Numbered from the stretch's first letter, positions 15,694 through 27,919 are shown. The stretch: DNA of 64,000 nt from Pontibacter actiniarum (GCF_003585765.1 NZ_CP021235.1:3596001-3660000), one strand, 5' to 3'. Program-made: numbers and translations. Notes: generated from the sequence alone by a model not told the origin.

Positions 15694-18132
15694 TTATACT
15701 TTCTCCACGATAGGCACCTCCGTTGGTTTCTTTTTCACGCCGTAGTAAACAGCGCCCGCTATAACCAGCAGCAGCAGGATGGAAGAAACAAGCGACACGG
15801 TATTGCCTACAGTATAGGCTTTGGGTGCGAATTTAAACTCGATGGTATGCTTGCCTGCCGGCACCTCCATGGCGCGCAGCACATAGTTGGCCCGGAAGTG
15901 GTCTACCGGCTCGCCATCCAGGTAAGCCTGCCAGCCGTCGGCGTAATAAATCTCGGAGAACACCACCAGCCCCTCTTTCGGCGCCTGGTACTCATACTTC
16001 AGGTAGTTCGGCTCATACTCCACCAGGTTGATTGTGGCACTGTCCGGGTTAAAGTTACGGCGCTCTACCGGGAACTTAGACACGTCTATCACCGCGGTTG
16101 AACCGGCGTCGAACATCGTTAAGGCTTCTATTTCCTCATCTGGCGACTGCACCGGCTTTACCTCCTCCACAAACCAGGCGTTACCCAGTGGCTCCGGCAC
16201 ACGCTGCACCGGCTGCTGCGGGTTGCCTGTAATGGCATACCTGGTGTTGAGCATGCGCAGCACCTCCAGGTTATTGCGTGAGATGTGGCGGTCGATCAGG
16301 TCCTGGTAGCGGCGCAGTTTGGCCCCGTGGTAGCCCCCCACCGACTTGTGGTAGTAAGAGGTACGGGCATCGTTAAACGGATTGGGCAGGTTAATAACCC
16401 GGTAGTTTCCTTTGTCCTGCAGGATGAGCTGATCGGCTTGTGTTGGCTGGAAATAGTTTGCCACCACCTGGCGCTGAAAGTCGCTGTTGTTCAGGTAGCG
16501 TTTGTCCACCGCCCACAGGTCCACGAGCATCAGCAAGCCCACACCGGCCACTGCCACTGTAGCAGATACTTTATTCTTCACGTAGAAGTACAGCAGCCCA
16601 CCGGCCAGCACGATAAACACCAGCGAACGGAAGGCGTCGGAGCGCATCATGCTTTCGCGGTCGGCACGGATGGCATCGATCGGGAACTGCGCCTGGATCA
16701 GCTGCTGGTCTGCGGCAGACACAAAGCTGGCAGTACCTGCAAAGAGCCACACGAGCAGGCAGATACCGGCCGTAATCCCGCCCGAGATCAACAGTTTCTT
16801 ATCCAGGTCTTTGATTTCGCGCCGTTCGTTGATCAGCTTCCAGAGGGCCAGCACCGCCAGAAAAGGCATCGTGATCTGGGCGATCACCAGTGCCGACGCA
16901 ACCGCCCGGAACTTGTTGTACAGCGGGAAGTAATCGAACATGAAATAGTTGAAGGCTTCGAAGTTCTTGCCCCAGGCCAGCACGATCGAGAGGATGGTAC
17001 CGGCCACCAGCCAGCTCGTCCAGCGGCGGTCTACGATAAACAGCCCCAGCACGAACAGGAAGCATACGATAGCCCCCACATACACTGGCCCGCTGGTCAT
17101 CGGCTGCGCACCCCAGTACATCGGCAGGCCCTGCTGCACCAGCTGTTCCGCCTGTGCCGGTGGCGCCCCCATCTTCAGGAAAGCGTTGTATGTTTCAGAA
17201 TCGGTATCTAAAGGTGCGCTGCTGCTGCCGCCGTAAAAGTCGGGGATGAGCAGCGTGATGGTTTCGCCGATGCCGTAGCTCCAGTTAAAGGCGTACTCCC
17301 GGTCCAGGCCGCTGCCTACTTTCTCGCCGCTGTTGGGCGCCGTTAGCTCCGATTTGCCCCGGATGCTGTACTTGCTGTACTCAGCCGTGGTGTAGAGCCT
17401 TCCGAAGTTAACCCCCACTGCCAGAATGGCGGCCACCAAAAGCACCAGGCCCCGCTTAAACAGCTCGGCAAAAGTACCGTGCTTCACCGCAAAGATGATC
17501 TCCACCACGGCAAACACCAGCACCAGCAGCAGCATGTAGTAGGTCATCTGCAGGTGGTTGAAGTGCAGGTTCATCGTCAGGCCAACGGCAAAAAGCGCGG
17601 CACCGATCCAGAGGTTCTTGCGCAGCGCGTAGATAAGGCCGGCGAGCACCATCGGGATATAGGCGATGGTAAGGGACTTGGTGTTGTGCCCAGCCTCCAG
17701 GATGATGAGGTTGTAGGAAGTGAAGGAGAAGGCCACCGCGCCCGCAATGGCCAGCCAGGAGCTCATGCCCATGGCCACCAGCAGAATGTAGGCGCAGATC
17801 AGCGTGATAAAGATGTTGCCTGCCAAAGCCGGCAGGTCGAACGTCAGGATTTTATGGATATAGCCGGACCAGTCGCCGGGAAAGTGCGTCTGGATCAGGT
17901 AAGCCGGCATGCCCCCGAACATGGAGTTGGTCCAGAGGGCCTCTTCGCCGGTTCGCTCCCGGTAGTCCTGTATCTCTTTGGCGCCACCCTTAAACTGCAG
18001 AATGTCGTGCTGGGCAAGGGCTTTGTCTTCGAACAGGACCGGCGAAAAGTACACCGCCGTCAGGAACAGGAAAATCACTACAGCGATGGCATGTGGCAGC
18101 ACATCGCGCTTAAAGTTAAAAGAAGTTGTCAT
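15694..18132 (-). CDS. YfhO family membrane protein
   Basis: An 812-residue polytopic inner-membrane protein. The N-terminal two-thirds hold about 12 hydrophobic helices with GT-C-glycosyltransferase-like features: an early luminal loop with acidic residues ('ALAQHDILQFKGGA') and 'NSMFGGMPAYLIQTHFPGD'. A soluble C-terminal domain (~540-780) has 'YEPNYLKYEYQAPKEGLVVFSEIYY' and 'DGWQAYLDGEPV', as in YfhO proteins, and a last membrane helix follows. YfhO has been tied to glycosylation of cell-surface polymers in Gram-positives; in Bacteroidota its job is open. The start MTTSF at 18132 is preferred to 18141. It follows the DUF4834 gene. Confidence 0.85.
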   Translation of the reverse strand: MTTSFNFKRDVLPHAIAVVIFLFLTAVYFSPVLFEDKALAQHDILQFKGGAKEIQDYRERTGEEALWTNSMFGGMPAYLIQTHFPGDWSGYIHKILTFDLPALAGNIFITLICAYILLVAMGMSSWLAIAGAVAFSFTSYNLIILEAGHNTKSLTIAYIPMVLAGLIYALRKNLWIGAALFAVGLTMNLHFNHLQMTYYMLLLVLVFAVVEIIFAVKHGTFAELFKRGLVLLVAAILAVGVNFGRLYTTAEYSKYSIRGKSELTAPNSGEKVGSGLDREYAFNWSYGIGETITLLIPDFYGGSSSAPLDTDSETYNAFLKMGAPPAQAEQLVQQGLPMYWGAQPMTSGPVYVGAIVCFLFVLGLFIVDRRWTSWLVAGTILSIVLAWGKNFEAFNYFMFDYFPLYNKFRAVASALVIAQITMPFLAVLALWKLINERREIKDLDKKLLISGGITAGICLLVWLFAGTASFVSAADQQLIQAQFPIDAIRADRESMMRSDAFRSLVFIVLAGGLLYFYVKNKVSATVAVAGVGLLMLVDLWAVDKRYLNNSDFQRQVVANYFQPTQADQLILQDKGNYRVINLPNPFNDARTSYYHKSVGGYHGAKLRRYQDLIDRHISRNNLEVLRMLNTRYAITGNPQQPVQRVPEPLGNAWFVEEVKPVQSPDEEIEALTMFDAGSTAVIDVSKFPVERRNFNPDSATINLVEYEPNYLKYEYQAPKEGLVVFSEIYYADGWQAYLDGEPVDHFRANYVLRAMEVPAGKHTIEFKFAPKAYTVGNTVSLVSSILLLLVIAGAVYYGVKKKPTEVPIVEKV

Positions 18133-18173
18133 ATCTCTCAAAAACCTCGAATAGAGGTTGAAAGATAGGAGTT

Positions 18174-18452
18174 TTATTTTACTTCTTCATAATCCACGTA
18201 CTCGCCGCCGTTGAAACTTTTGCGTTCCGGCTGCTCTGGAACATAGTCGATTTTAACATCGCCGTTGGCGCGGCCGTTGCCCTGGCGGCTTTGCTGCTGT
18301 GCCTGCTGCTGCTGGTGCATGGTAGAGTAGAAGAAGGTCCCGTTGCGCATCTTTTTCTTCAGGAAAGCGCCTAACAGCCACCGTAGCAGCGTAGGGGCAA
18401 CCATACGGATAAAGAAGATGATGAGCAAGGTGGTAAATATGAACTTGATCAT
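18174..18452 (-). CDS. DUF4834 family small membrane protein
   Basis: A 92-residue protein with one N-terminal membrane region ('FIFTTLLIIFFIRMVAPTLL'), then a Gln-rich, low-complexity stretch and an acidic/aromatic tail ending 'NGGEYVDYEEVK'. This fits DUF4834, a small family restricted to Bacteroidota and commonly next to the YfhO gene. It is 41 bp upstream of the YfhO start on the same strand, so the two are likely one unit. Confidence 0.75.
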   Translation of the reverse strand: MIKFIFTTLLIIFFIRMVAPTLLRWLLGAFLKKKMRNGTFFYSTMHQQQQAQQQSRQGNGRANGDVKIDYVPEQPERKSFNGGEYVDYEEVK

Positions 18453-18837
18453 GTTGATGCTTTCTCTTGTTTGATACGGTAAGTATACTGCAAAAACAGT
18501 ACCGATACTTTGTTACAACTCCTTTGCCAGACTTTTGTTACCTGACGCTTTGGCGGTACGCCGCAAAGATAAGGAGTATAGTTTTTAAATGCAGGTTTGG
18601 GAGGCTTAGTTCCGGCCCGGCATAATGCGCTGTCTTTTTGCCAGCAGGTTTACACGCCGGCTGTACTTTATACTTGGCAACTTATACCTCTTATAGCGCA
18701 AGGGCCCGTTCTGGGGGAAGAGCCCTCTATAAGGGTTCAGGCCAGGGGCAGCTGGACCCGGTGCTGCGAAAAATCCTGCTCATCCCCTACTCCTTTGTAT
18801 CCTGACTCAGGCAAAGCTACCACCCTCTGTACCAAGT
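18453..18837. other. Gene-free interval upstream of DUF4834-yfhO
   Basis: No believable gene on either strand. It holds AAGTATA at ~18480, TTTATACTT at ~18668, and a stem at 18690-18733 in which CTTATAG pairs with CTATAAG and AGGGC with GCCCT, with a 4-nt bulge. This stem could be in a minus-strand leader ahead of DUF4834-yfhO, but no known RNA family was recognised. Confidence 0.5.
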
Positions 18838-18870
18838 AAAAGCCCTCCCCCGTTTCCAGGGAAGGGCTTT
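18838..18870 (-). terminator. carB terminator hairpin
   Basis: AAAGCCCT pairs with AGGGCTTT, extended by CCC/GGG with one mismatch, between the end of carB and the upstream interval. On the carB strand it is followed by TTTACTT. Confidence 0.6.
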
Positions 18871-18890
18871 GTGTATTAGCTTTATACTTC

Positions 18891-21704
<2,814 letters not shown>

Positions 21705-21727
21705 TGGGTTGGTATGTATAAATTGCC

Positions 21728-21758
21728 CAAAGTTAGCGCAAAATGTTTGGGGGTACAA
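21728..21758 (-). promoter_or_regulatory. Promoter of carB
   Basis: On the minus strand TTG (21758-21756), a 20-nt spacer and TAACTTTG (21735-21728) match the Bacteroidota promoter. It lies about 25 bp before the chosen carB start at 21704, which supports that start over 21758. Confidence 0.65.
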
Positions 21759-21958
21759 GAAAAAAACGCCCGCCCCGGTTTATTTAAACTTTACTCCAGA
21801 TCAAGCCTAAAGCTTAATCCTGTGTTTTAAGGTGCCGGCGGCCGTTAATCTTTCTCCCCCGCACAAAAAGATCATTTTCAGCCACTTCAAAAAACAAGCC
21901 TCTTGCAGGCCGGGAACGCAGCGCAAACGCGTGTTCTTTTCTGTTTGCCCGCTTACAT

Positions 21959-22948
21959 TTAGCGCTGGTTAGCGGTTTCCCTCTCCGCCTGCTGTTTCCG
22001 AAAGCGCTCCCGGTACATTCTCTCTATTTCGGGAAGGCGCCTCTTATACGCCTCCACATCCCATCGCATACCTACTTCTTCCAGATCATCTTTCAAAAGC
22101 CCTAAGCCTACCTCGGCGCGGAGGCTATCCACATGGTCGGGGTCCTGTAGCGGGATGATGTAGCTCTTATCAGGATCGTCGGAAACGACCTTTTGTGTGC
22201 CGTAGATCTGTGGCTTTCCCTGGTTCATCAAAATGCGGTCCTGCAGAAATGCATAGTGCCACGGCTTGGCGCTTCCCGCTTCAACGGCTTTACGTAGCAC
22301 GGGCAGGTACTTTTGCTGCACCACCGCATCCCCCACATGCTGGACAGCAAGGAAATAGGCTTGATTGGCAAAATACCCTACCTCATCGGCACTCAACCAC
22401 CCGTAGCGATCCAGCACCTGCTGTATGCCAGCCGCGCTCTCCGCGTCAACTCGTTTCATGGTGCTGCGCACTTTACGGGCTTCATCGCTTTCTCTTCCGT
22501 ACTTTTTATAAGCCTCCATCACCAGTAACCGAATGCCCTGGTCTCTGTCGCTTATCTGGAGTAATGCCTTTCGGGCAGGCAGGTTATACCCTTTCTCAAT
22601 TTTATGGATACTGCTCCGCAGGCTTTTCCAGCGGCTGTCTTTATGCAGAGCGGCAAAACCTTTCTCAGTCCTGATCTCCTCTAAATAAGTGCTGTCTGCC
22701 ACTAATTGCTGCAGCAGTTCAAAAGCGCGCCCTTTATTTCCTTGTACAGATGCGGCAAGCGCCTCCTGGTACTCCTCCGAAAGCTCTTTTAGGTAAGCTG
22801 AGAAGAGTTCAGGGTATGTTTTCGCGAATTCTGCTTCATTCTTCTGCTCCAGTTGGCTAAATGCCTGGGCGACTAAATCGCTATAGCGTTGGGCGTAGCT
22901 GTTAAAGGTTAGAAGTACTGTGAGCAGTGTAACTAAGATCGTTTTCAT
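21959..22948 (-). CDS. Secreted TPR-like / DUF6624 protein
   Basis: A 329-residue exported protein: signal peptide 1-19, helical N-terminal part with 'GFAALHKDSRWKSLRSSI' (~95-112), and a C-terminal DUF6624 domain with 'WHYAFLQDRILMNQGKPQIYGTQ' (~230-252). DUF6624 function is unknown. It is the last of a row of four minus-strand genes spaced ~50 bp apart and shares its N-terminal 'F..L..D.RW' motif with the 561-residue hydrolase two genes upstream. Confidence 0.78.
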   Translation of the reverse strand: MKTILVTLLTVLLTFNSYAQRYSDLVAQAFSQLEQKNEAEFAKTYPELFSAYLKELSEEYQEALAASVQGNKGRAFELLQQLVADSTYLEEIRTEKGFAALHKDSRWKSLRSSIHKIEKGYNLPARKALLQISDRDQGIRLLVMEAYKKYGRESDEARKVRSTMKRVDAESAAGIQQVLDRYGWLSADEVGYFANQAYFLAVQHVGDAVVQQKYLPVLRKAVEAGSAKPWHYAFLQDRILMNQGKPQIYGTQKVVSDDPDKSYIIPLQDPDHVDSLRAEVGLGLLKDDLEEVGMRWDVEAYKRRLPEIERMYRERFRKQQAERETANQR

Positions 22949-22999
22949 GTGATTGGCAGATAAAACGTGAATAAGTTAATGTACAGCAGGCTCAGCGGT

Positions 23000-23836
23000 T
23001 TACCTGCTGAGCTGGTTAAGGAGTTTGCGCAGCACCTGGTTGATTGTTTCTTCCCCGTTTTCCCGGTAAATAAAGCCGTGCCCGCCTGAATCCAGTACCT
23101 CGAAATGCCAGGCCGGTGCGTCGGCTTTGTGTGCATCGTAAATCTCTTTGACGGCATCGTACGGGAAAACCTTGTCGTCTTTGGCATGAAGGGAGTACAG
23201 CGGCTTATCTTGGGATATGTTGGAAAAGTCTATCGCCCCGGTTTTAAGTTCGGGGTGGGCGCTAAACGTATAGAAGCCTGCAAAATGCTCGGGAGCATGA
23301 CTGATAAACCAAAAAGTACCTGTACCACCGTTAGACATGCCGCCTAAATATACTTGCCGCTCATCAATGTTATACACCTGCTTGGTTTGGTGAAGCATGG
23401 CAAGTATGTTTTCAAAGGCTTTCTGCTGCCCTACCCATCCAAAATCCTTTTTGCCGAAAGGGAACAAAACTATAGCGTTATACTTATCTGCCACTGTGAA
23501 GATGGGTTCTTCGGCAAACTCAGGGTCCTTATACTCAAAGTTCTTTAGGCTTACAACTCCCCCATGCAGGTACACGAGCAGCGGGTAAGACTTTTGGGGG
23601 TTGTAAGACTTAGGCACATGCACCAGGTACGGCACGTTTATAGTATCTGCCCGTGAAAAGTATAGCGCGTATCCGCTATTGGCGGGTTTATACATTGCTT
23701 GGCTACTGCCTGCCTCTAGGGCATTGTTCTGGATGGTGCGGAGCCACTTCTTGCTTTTGAGAGAATCAGGGAGCTCCTGCCCCAACGCCACTTGGCTTAA
23801 CAGGAAAAGCGCCAGTATAGGGTACTTCAGTTTCAT
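23000..23836 (-). CDS. Secreted alpha/beta hydrolase (esterase-like)
   Basis: A 278-residue exported hydrolase. Residues 1-19 are a signal peptide (cleavage after LG-QEL). 'PLLVYLHGGVVSL' provides the oxyanion region, 'VYLGGMSNGGTGTF' the nucleophile elbow (GMSNG, Ser the nucleophile), and 'DSGGHGF' the likely catalytic His near the C-terminus; the Asp is probably in 'HAKDDKVFPYD'. This resembles PHB depolymerase/esterase-like enzymes. The substrate is unknown. It lies 51 bp from both neighbours in the same cluster. Confidence 0.85.
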   Translation of the reverse strand: MKLKYPILALFLLSQVALGQELPDSLKSKKWLRTIQNNALEAGSSQAMYKPANSGYALYFSRADTINVPYLVHVPKSYNPQKSYPLLVYLHGGVVSLKNFEYKDPEFAEEPIFTVADKYNAIVLFPFGKKDFGWVGQQKAFENILAMLHQTKQVYNIDERQVYLGGMSNGGTGTFWFISHAPEHFAGFYTFSAHPELKTGAIDFSNISQDKPLYSLHAKDDKVFPYDAVKEIYDAHKADAPAWHFEVLDSGGHGFIYRENGEETINQVLRKLLNQLSR

Positions 23837-23886
23837 ATAGATCTGTTTTTATAGCTTGTGTTTCTGCTGTGTTGTTTGGGCTGCTG

Positions 23887-25572
23887 TCATTGAGATGTTA
23901 TCTGAAACAGGAATTCGTTTACCCAGAGTGCCTGTTCGTCAAAGGTGCTGTTGAAAGTATCTCTGATGTAGCCACGGTCATACGTTAGCTTCTTCCTGAG
24001 CACCCGTTCTCCGTTCAGGTACACCCGCACAGGTTTCTCAAGGTTTACCATTTCCGGCGAGACAAAAAGCTTCAGTTGCCCTACTCTTGACGTTTCAATA
24101 TAGAATGTGTTATTGCTGTAAGCAGCACGCACTGCGCCAGAACGAAGCTTGTTAGGAAAGGCCTGTTGCAAAGTGTCTATGGGTGTGGCATTAGCATCGT
24201 TATCGTACCATTCTGTTATTTCGAAATTGTAGCCTTTGTGCCACCCGGCTGCAGGGGCAAGTGTGTCTAACGTTGATATGGCAAGCCAGTCGCAGCGGCC
24301 ATACGTCACATCATCACACTCCCAGTATAAACTGTCCTGAAAAGGATTGCGCCTAGCGGCTTGCATGGCTGTGGCCAAGTCAGGCACAGCCGCATCAAAC
24401 GCTTCGGTAAACGGGAACCAATGCGGCGGGCCTGTAAACGTTCGTGTCTGCCAGTTTATACCTAACCGCTGCGCCAAGGCAGTAAGCGTGTCCATAGCTG
24501 GCTTGGGGTAATAATAATCCTTATCAACCGCAATCGCATAAAAGGATCTGTTTTGGGCATTCTTAAGAAAAGTACCTCCTGTGAACACCTGTGGGCGCGT
24601 GTTGAACCCGTAAAAGCCTGCAAAGTCGCTGGGGCTACGGACCAGGTTGATAAACGCTCCGGTTGCTCCGTTAGAATGCCCGGCCAGGTACAGCCGCCGC
24701 TCATCCACATTAAAAATCTCTCGGATAACCTGTACTGTGTTAGGCACAATGGCAGCGCCAGCCTCAGAGGTCATCCAGTTAAACTGTTTACTGGCAAAGG
24801 GTATAACCAGGATGTAGCCAAGCGAATCGGCCATACTTGCAACTGCTTCTCCGGCACTTCTAAAACTAAGCGAATCGGCAACCTGTGGCAACTCTTTGAT
24901 TGCTCTTACCGCCCCGTGCAGGAAGAACAGCACAGGGTAATGCCGGCGGCTATTGTAATTGGGAGGCACCCGCACGTAGCACCTCGTATCAAGTGTGTCA
25001 TTTACCGGCACCCGCAGCGACAGCCATCGGTCTGGCACTTCCATTGGCTGTTGGTAGGCAAAGCTTTGGATAGCTTTATACAGCTGCTTGCCCGGTTCGT
25101 TTTGCAATGCCTGCTCCCGCTCCTTCCGCCTGTTTTCACGCCACTTAGTCTGCCAGGTGTCAAATGCAGATTGCTTGGCCAACGCAAGCGAATCAGCCTG
25201 ATCTATTCTTTTTTGGAATGATGCCCAGCGAACGTCGGTGCGGAGAGGGGCAAAAGAAGGTTTATTCCACACGACCTCATCGGCGATAGGTGAGGTGCGG
25301 ACCTTCTCCAAGTAGTAGAAGGCCTTATTGTGATCTTTTGCAAGAGTAGCGAAGTCTGCCAGGTTGTAGTAACGCCAGTAAATCTCGCTGGAGTCATGCT
25401 TTATAGCTTCCTCCAGCAGGCTTATTGCTTTCTGATACTCTCCTTTGCCTTTCGCTTCAAAAGCCTCGTCTAAAAGCCGCTCATACGCCGGGTCTAGGCG
25501 CTGCGCAAAAGAGGAGTGTACAGTGGTCAAGAAGAGAAGCAGTAGTAGTAAGGTCCGCTGCACGTTTTTCAT
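23887..25572 (-). CDS. Secreted TPR plus alpha/beta hydrolase protein
   Basis: A 561-residue exported protein. After a signal peptide comes a TPR-like segment ('AFEAKGKGEYQKAISLLEEAI', ~30-65) and 'FAPLRTDVRWASFQKRI' (~110-127). A hydrolase domain follows, with 'PVLFFLHGAVRAI', nucleophile elbow 'LYLAGHSNGATGAF' and 'FTGPPHWFPF' holding the likely catalytic His. The last ~150 residues look like a beta domain ('VNLEKPVRVYLNGERV'). The architecture looks like the N-terminus of the DUF6624 gene joined to the hydrolase next to it. Start chosen at MKNVQRT (25572); 25578 or 25596 are possible. Confidence 0.8.
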   Translation of the reverse strand: MKNVQRTLLLLLLFLTTVHSSFAQRLDPAYERLLDEAFEAKGKGEYQKAISLLEEAIKHDSSEIYWRYYNLADFATLAKDHNKAFYYLEKVRTSPIADEVVWNKPSFAPLRTDVRWASFQKRIDQADSLALAKQSAFDTWQTKWRENRRKEREQALQNEPGKQLYKAIQSFAYQQPMEVPDRWLSLRVPVNDTLDTRCYVRVPPNYNSRRHYPVLFFLHGAVRAIKELPQVADSLSFRSAGEAVASMADSLGYILVIPFASKQFNWMTSEAGAAIVPNTVQVIREIFNVDERRLYLAGHSNGATGAFINLVRSPSDFAGFYGFNTRPQVFTGGTFLKNAQNRSFYAIAVDKDYYYPKPAMDTLTALAQRLGINWQTRTFTGPPHWFPFTEAFDAAVPDLATAMQAARRNPFQDSLYWECDDVTYGRCDWLAISTLDTLAPAAGWHKGYNFEITEWYDNDANATPIDTLQQAFPNKLRSGAVRAAYSNNTFYIETSRVGQLKLFVSPEMVNLEKPVRVYLNGERVLRKKLTYDRGYIRDTFNSTFDEQALWVNEFLFQITSQ

Positions 25573-25647
25573 AGTCATAGCTTGAATCTGAAACAAAGCT
25601 ATCTAATCCCGCAGCAGCAAAATTGTATGATTGGGCCATTAGCTACT

Positions 25648-26490
25648 TTACATTCCAAAATCTAAGCGCCAGAACGTGTCCTGCACCCCAAGGCTTGTAC
25701 CTGTAGCAAGCAACTTCTTAGGGTTACAGCCCGTCCATTTGCGACACTGCTTGTTCCAGTGCGATTGGTCTGTGTGCCGGGTAGCGTATGCAAGTTGCGT
25801 AAGCGTCTGTTTCTCTTCTGGCTTGGTAGCCATGTGCAGGGCATACCGGAAGCGGGCAATCTGACGGTACGTTTCAGGTGAGCAGGCAAAATGCTGTAAG
25901 AACAGGCGGTGCATGTGCCGACGGCTTATGTTGTGCTGCTCCGCTATCAAGTGCAGAGGCTGTGGTGCGTCCAAATCCACTACCGCGTTGTACAGCGACT
26001 CCAGCAAGTGCTGAGGCTTTGGGTTAAGCAAGGCGAGGAAAAAGTCATCAAGAAGGCTCGTAAGCTGCTTAGGATCAGAAACAGAAAACACTTTTGCCTG
26101 CAGCGCATCCAAGGCACCGCCGAATGGATCTACCGCAGCCACAAAGTTCGGCGCCAGCAGGCCTACCGGTTGCTCTGTAAAAGCGGCTAAGCCTACGGGC
26201 TTAAACACAACCGCAACTTTGTGCAGCGGGCCGGTATGATGTACCCAGAGCGGCGCTTTCCGAATCACGGTTAGCAGGCTCAGCGGTTTATCCGAAGCAC
26301 TGTACTGCACATGCGAACCCACCTCATCAAAATGGAACCCTGCTCTACTAAACAAAGACAGCGAATTGTTGAGGTGAGGAAAGCACTGGTAACGTAGCTG
26401 GGTACGCTGGCTCTGGTAGCGCTGTATATAGTAGTAATCAATGTATGGCTCTAGGGCAGGAGCCAACGGGTGAAAGCTGGTAAAATCCAT
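25648..26490 (-). CDS. AraC family transcriptional regulator
   Basis: A 280-residue regulator with an N-terminal sensing domain and a C-terminal double helix-turn-helix. The first HTH is 'PLHLIAEQHNISRRHMHRLFLQHFACSPETY' (~185-215), the second lies around 'TLTQLAYATRHTDQSHWNKQCRKWTGCNPKK'-type sequence (~240-268). The N-terminal opening 'LAPALEPYIDYYYIQRY' is typical of Bacteroidota AraC members. It is 51 bp upstream of the hydrolase cluster on the same strand and may be its regulator or cotranscribed. Confidence 0.88.
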   Translation of the reverse strand: MDFTSFHPLAPALEPYIDYYYIQRYQSQRTQLRYQCFPHLNNSLSLFSRAGFHFDEVGSHVQYSASDKPLSLLTVIRKAPLWVHHTGPLHKVAVVFKPVGLAAFTEQPVGLLAPNFVAAVDPFGGALDALQAKVFSVSDPKQLTSLLDDFFLALLNPKPQHLLESLYNAVVDLDAPQPLHLIAEQHNISRRHMHRLFLQHFACSPETYRQIARFRYALHMATKPEEKQTLTQLAYATRHTDQSHWNKQCRKWTGCNPKKLLATGTSLGVQDTFWRLDFGM

Positions 26491-26768
26491 AATAGCAAGG
26501 GATAGCTACAAACAACCTACGGATTTTATCAGGCAAATCCAACACCTGTTGCACGCTAACGCAGCTTAAGCACGGAACTGCAGCCCTTTTATACTTACGT
26601 AACACCGCGCTACGTGCAGGCCACGCGGCCTTTCAGGCTATGCCCGCAGAAACAGAGGCCGCAGCAATATGTGCCAGGTGCAGGCTTGCCGCCCCTCTCC
26701 TCTGAAAACAGGGCAAACAAAAGAGCCTCTGTGCGTAAACTAAAGTATAAACCATACACACGACAACC

Positions 26769-26987
26769 ATGACACCGAAAGAAGACGACATCATTACCAA
26801 CGCAGACGAAAGTAAGCGCCTGCCCGACGAGAACCCCGAACCGCTAACCGGCACGAAAAAGAAGGAAATAGATATCCTGGACAAGGAGTACGAAGGCAAA
26901 GAGGTAGCGGGCAACGCCGGTGCCAAGAACGAGGAGGATACCCGTAAATTAGACGGCAGCAACGCCAACACGCTCCGCACCAAATAA
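26769..26987 (+). CDS. Small charged protein of unknown function
   Basis: A 72-residue, highly charged protein without hydrophobic stretches, rich in Lys/Glu/Asp/Asn ('TGTKKKEIDILDKEYEGKE') and likely disordered. No family is recognised. It has its own hairpin terminator right after the stop, and AAGTATAAACC lies 25 bp before the start. The strong terminator and typical composition support it as a real gene, perhaps a small stress-related protein (speculative). Confidence 0.65.
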   Translation: MTPKEDDIITNADESKRLPDENPEPLTGTKKKEIDILDKEYEGKEVAGNAGAKNEEDTRKLDGSNANTLRTK

Positions 26988-27005
26988 GGTAACACAGCAT
27001 AAATT

Positions 27006-27045
27006 AAAAGCCCTACCTGCTGCAGCCACAGCAGGCGGGGCTTTT
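27006..27045 (+). terminator. Hairpin terminator
   Basis: AAAAGCCC and GGGCTTTT enclose CCTGCTG and CAGCAGG with short mismatches around a 6-nt loop, 18 bp after the small charged protein's stop. The 3' side ends in four Ts. Confidence 0.75.
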
Positions 27046-27220
27046 GCATGTTCCCCATAGCTCATACACTACCGCCTCATCCTGGTTCGCCCAAAAGCCA
27101 CTCTCTCCAAAAGCAAGTTTTTACAAAAAAGATTATATTTATAATTCTTCCCGGAGCTTTGATTTAAGAAGATAAAACACTAGTATTAAATTGTGTAAAC
27201 GCATTGCAACCCGACCTTCT

Positions 27221-27625
27221 ATGGTTTTATCAGAGACACCTTACCTGCATGTAGAATACTATGCGGCGCATGACGTGATTGTAAGCCAGTGGTACGGTCG
27301 CTGCACCAGCCAGGAATACCGTGGTGCCCTTAGCCGGTTTCTCCATTTCGTAGCCTCTATGGGGATAAAGCATGCCATTGCCGACCGCCGTCTGCTGCCC
27401 CCCCTCCCGCCAGAGGACGCACAGTGGACGGTGAACGAGTACCGTGAAGAGTTCAGGAAGCTTTCGCTCAAGCGCTTTGCCATCATCAACTCCTTTGACC
27501 CGGCCGCCAGTGAGCAACTACAGCATTTCCTTTTCAACAAGCGGGCTCCCTTCCCTTTCGAAGTGAAGGTTTTTGAGGACCTCACCTCTGCCTACGACTG
27601 GCTGATAGCAGTAGAGGCCCGGTAA
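27221..27625 (+). CDS. STAS/SpoIIAA-like domain protein
   Basis: A 134-residue soluble protein. The pattern 'YAAHDVIVSQWYGRCTSQEYRGALSRFL' followed by 'GIKHAIADRRLLPPLPPEDAQW' is typical of small Bacteroidota proteins with a SpoIIAA/STAS-like fold. 'RFAIINSFDPAASEQLQHFLF' and 'VKVFEDLTSAYDWL' complete the alpha/beta pattern. Function is unknown, possibly regulatory. A TTG at 27191 is also in frame but the ATG at 27221 directly precedes the domain. Confidence 0.65.
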   Translation: MVLSETPYLHVEYYAAHDVIVSQWYGRCTSQEYRGALSRFLHFVASMGIKHAIADRRLLPPLPPEDAQWTVNEYREEFRKLSLKRFAIINSFDPAASEQLQHFLFNKRAPFPFEVKVFEDLTSAYDWLIAVEAR

Positions 27626-27892
27626 CTGCCCTGCAGAGGTAGGCACCGTTTGCTGCACCCGCACCTGTGTTGCATCCGTTTCAGACATTCTTTCCCCGTG
27701 CCGGCCCTACCTCAGCAAGCCGCTGCCTCACCAGTGCAGGCTGTACTTCACGCGCTGCAGCATCTTCTACCTACAGCTCTTCAAACACTCTTGCTTCAGC
27801 ACTGAAGGCACAGCACAGCATACCTGTGGCTGCGCAAAGGTTTCACTGGAGGCGGTACCGCTGTGAAGGCAAAAATGCTATCTTGCCGCCTG

Positions 27893-27900
27893 TACTTTTG
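27893..27900 (+). promoter_or_regulatory. -7 element TACTTTTG before acyltransferase gene
   Basis: TACTTTTG matches TAnnTTTG and lies 19 bp before the ATG at 27920. This supports 27920 over the GTG at 27863. No good -33 element is seen. Confidence 0.4.
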
Positions 27901-27919
27901 CCAACGAAACAGAGCCTTT

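Noticed and set aside
18597..18839. Plus-strand frame of ~80 codons
   Set aside because: Starts at TTG, Cys/Ser/Pro-rich, overlaps the carB terminator region; no support.
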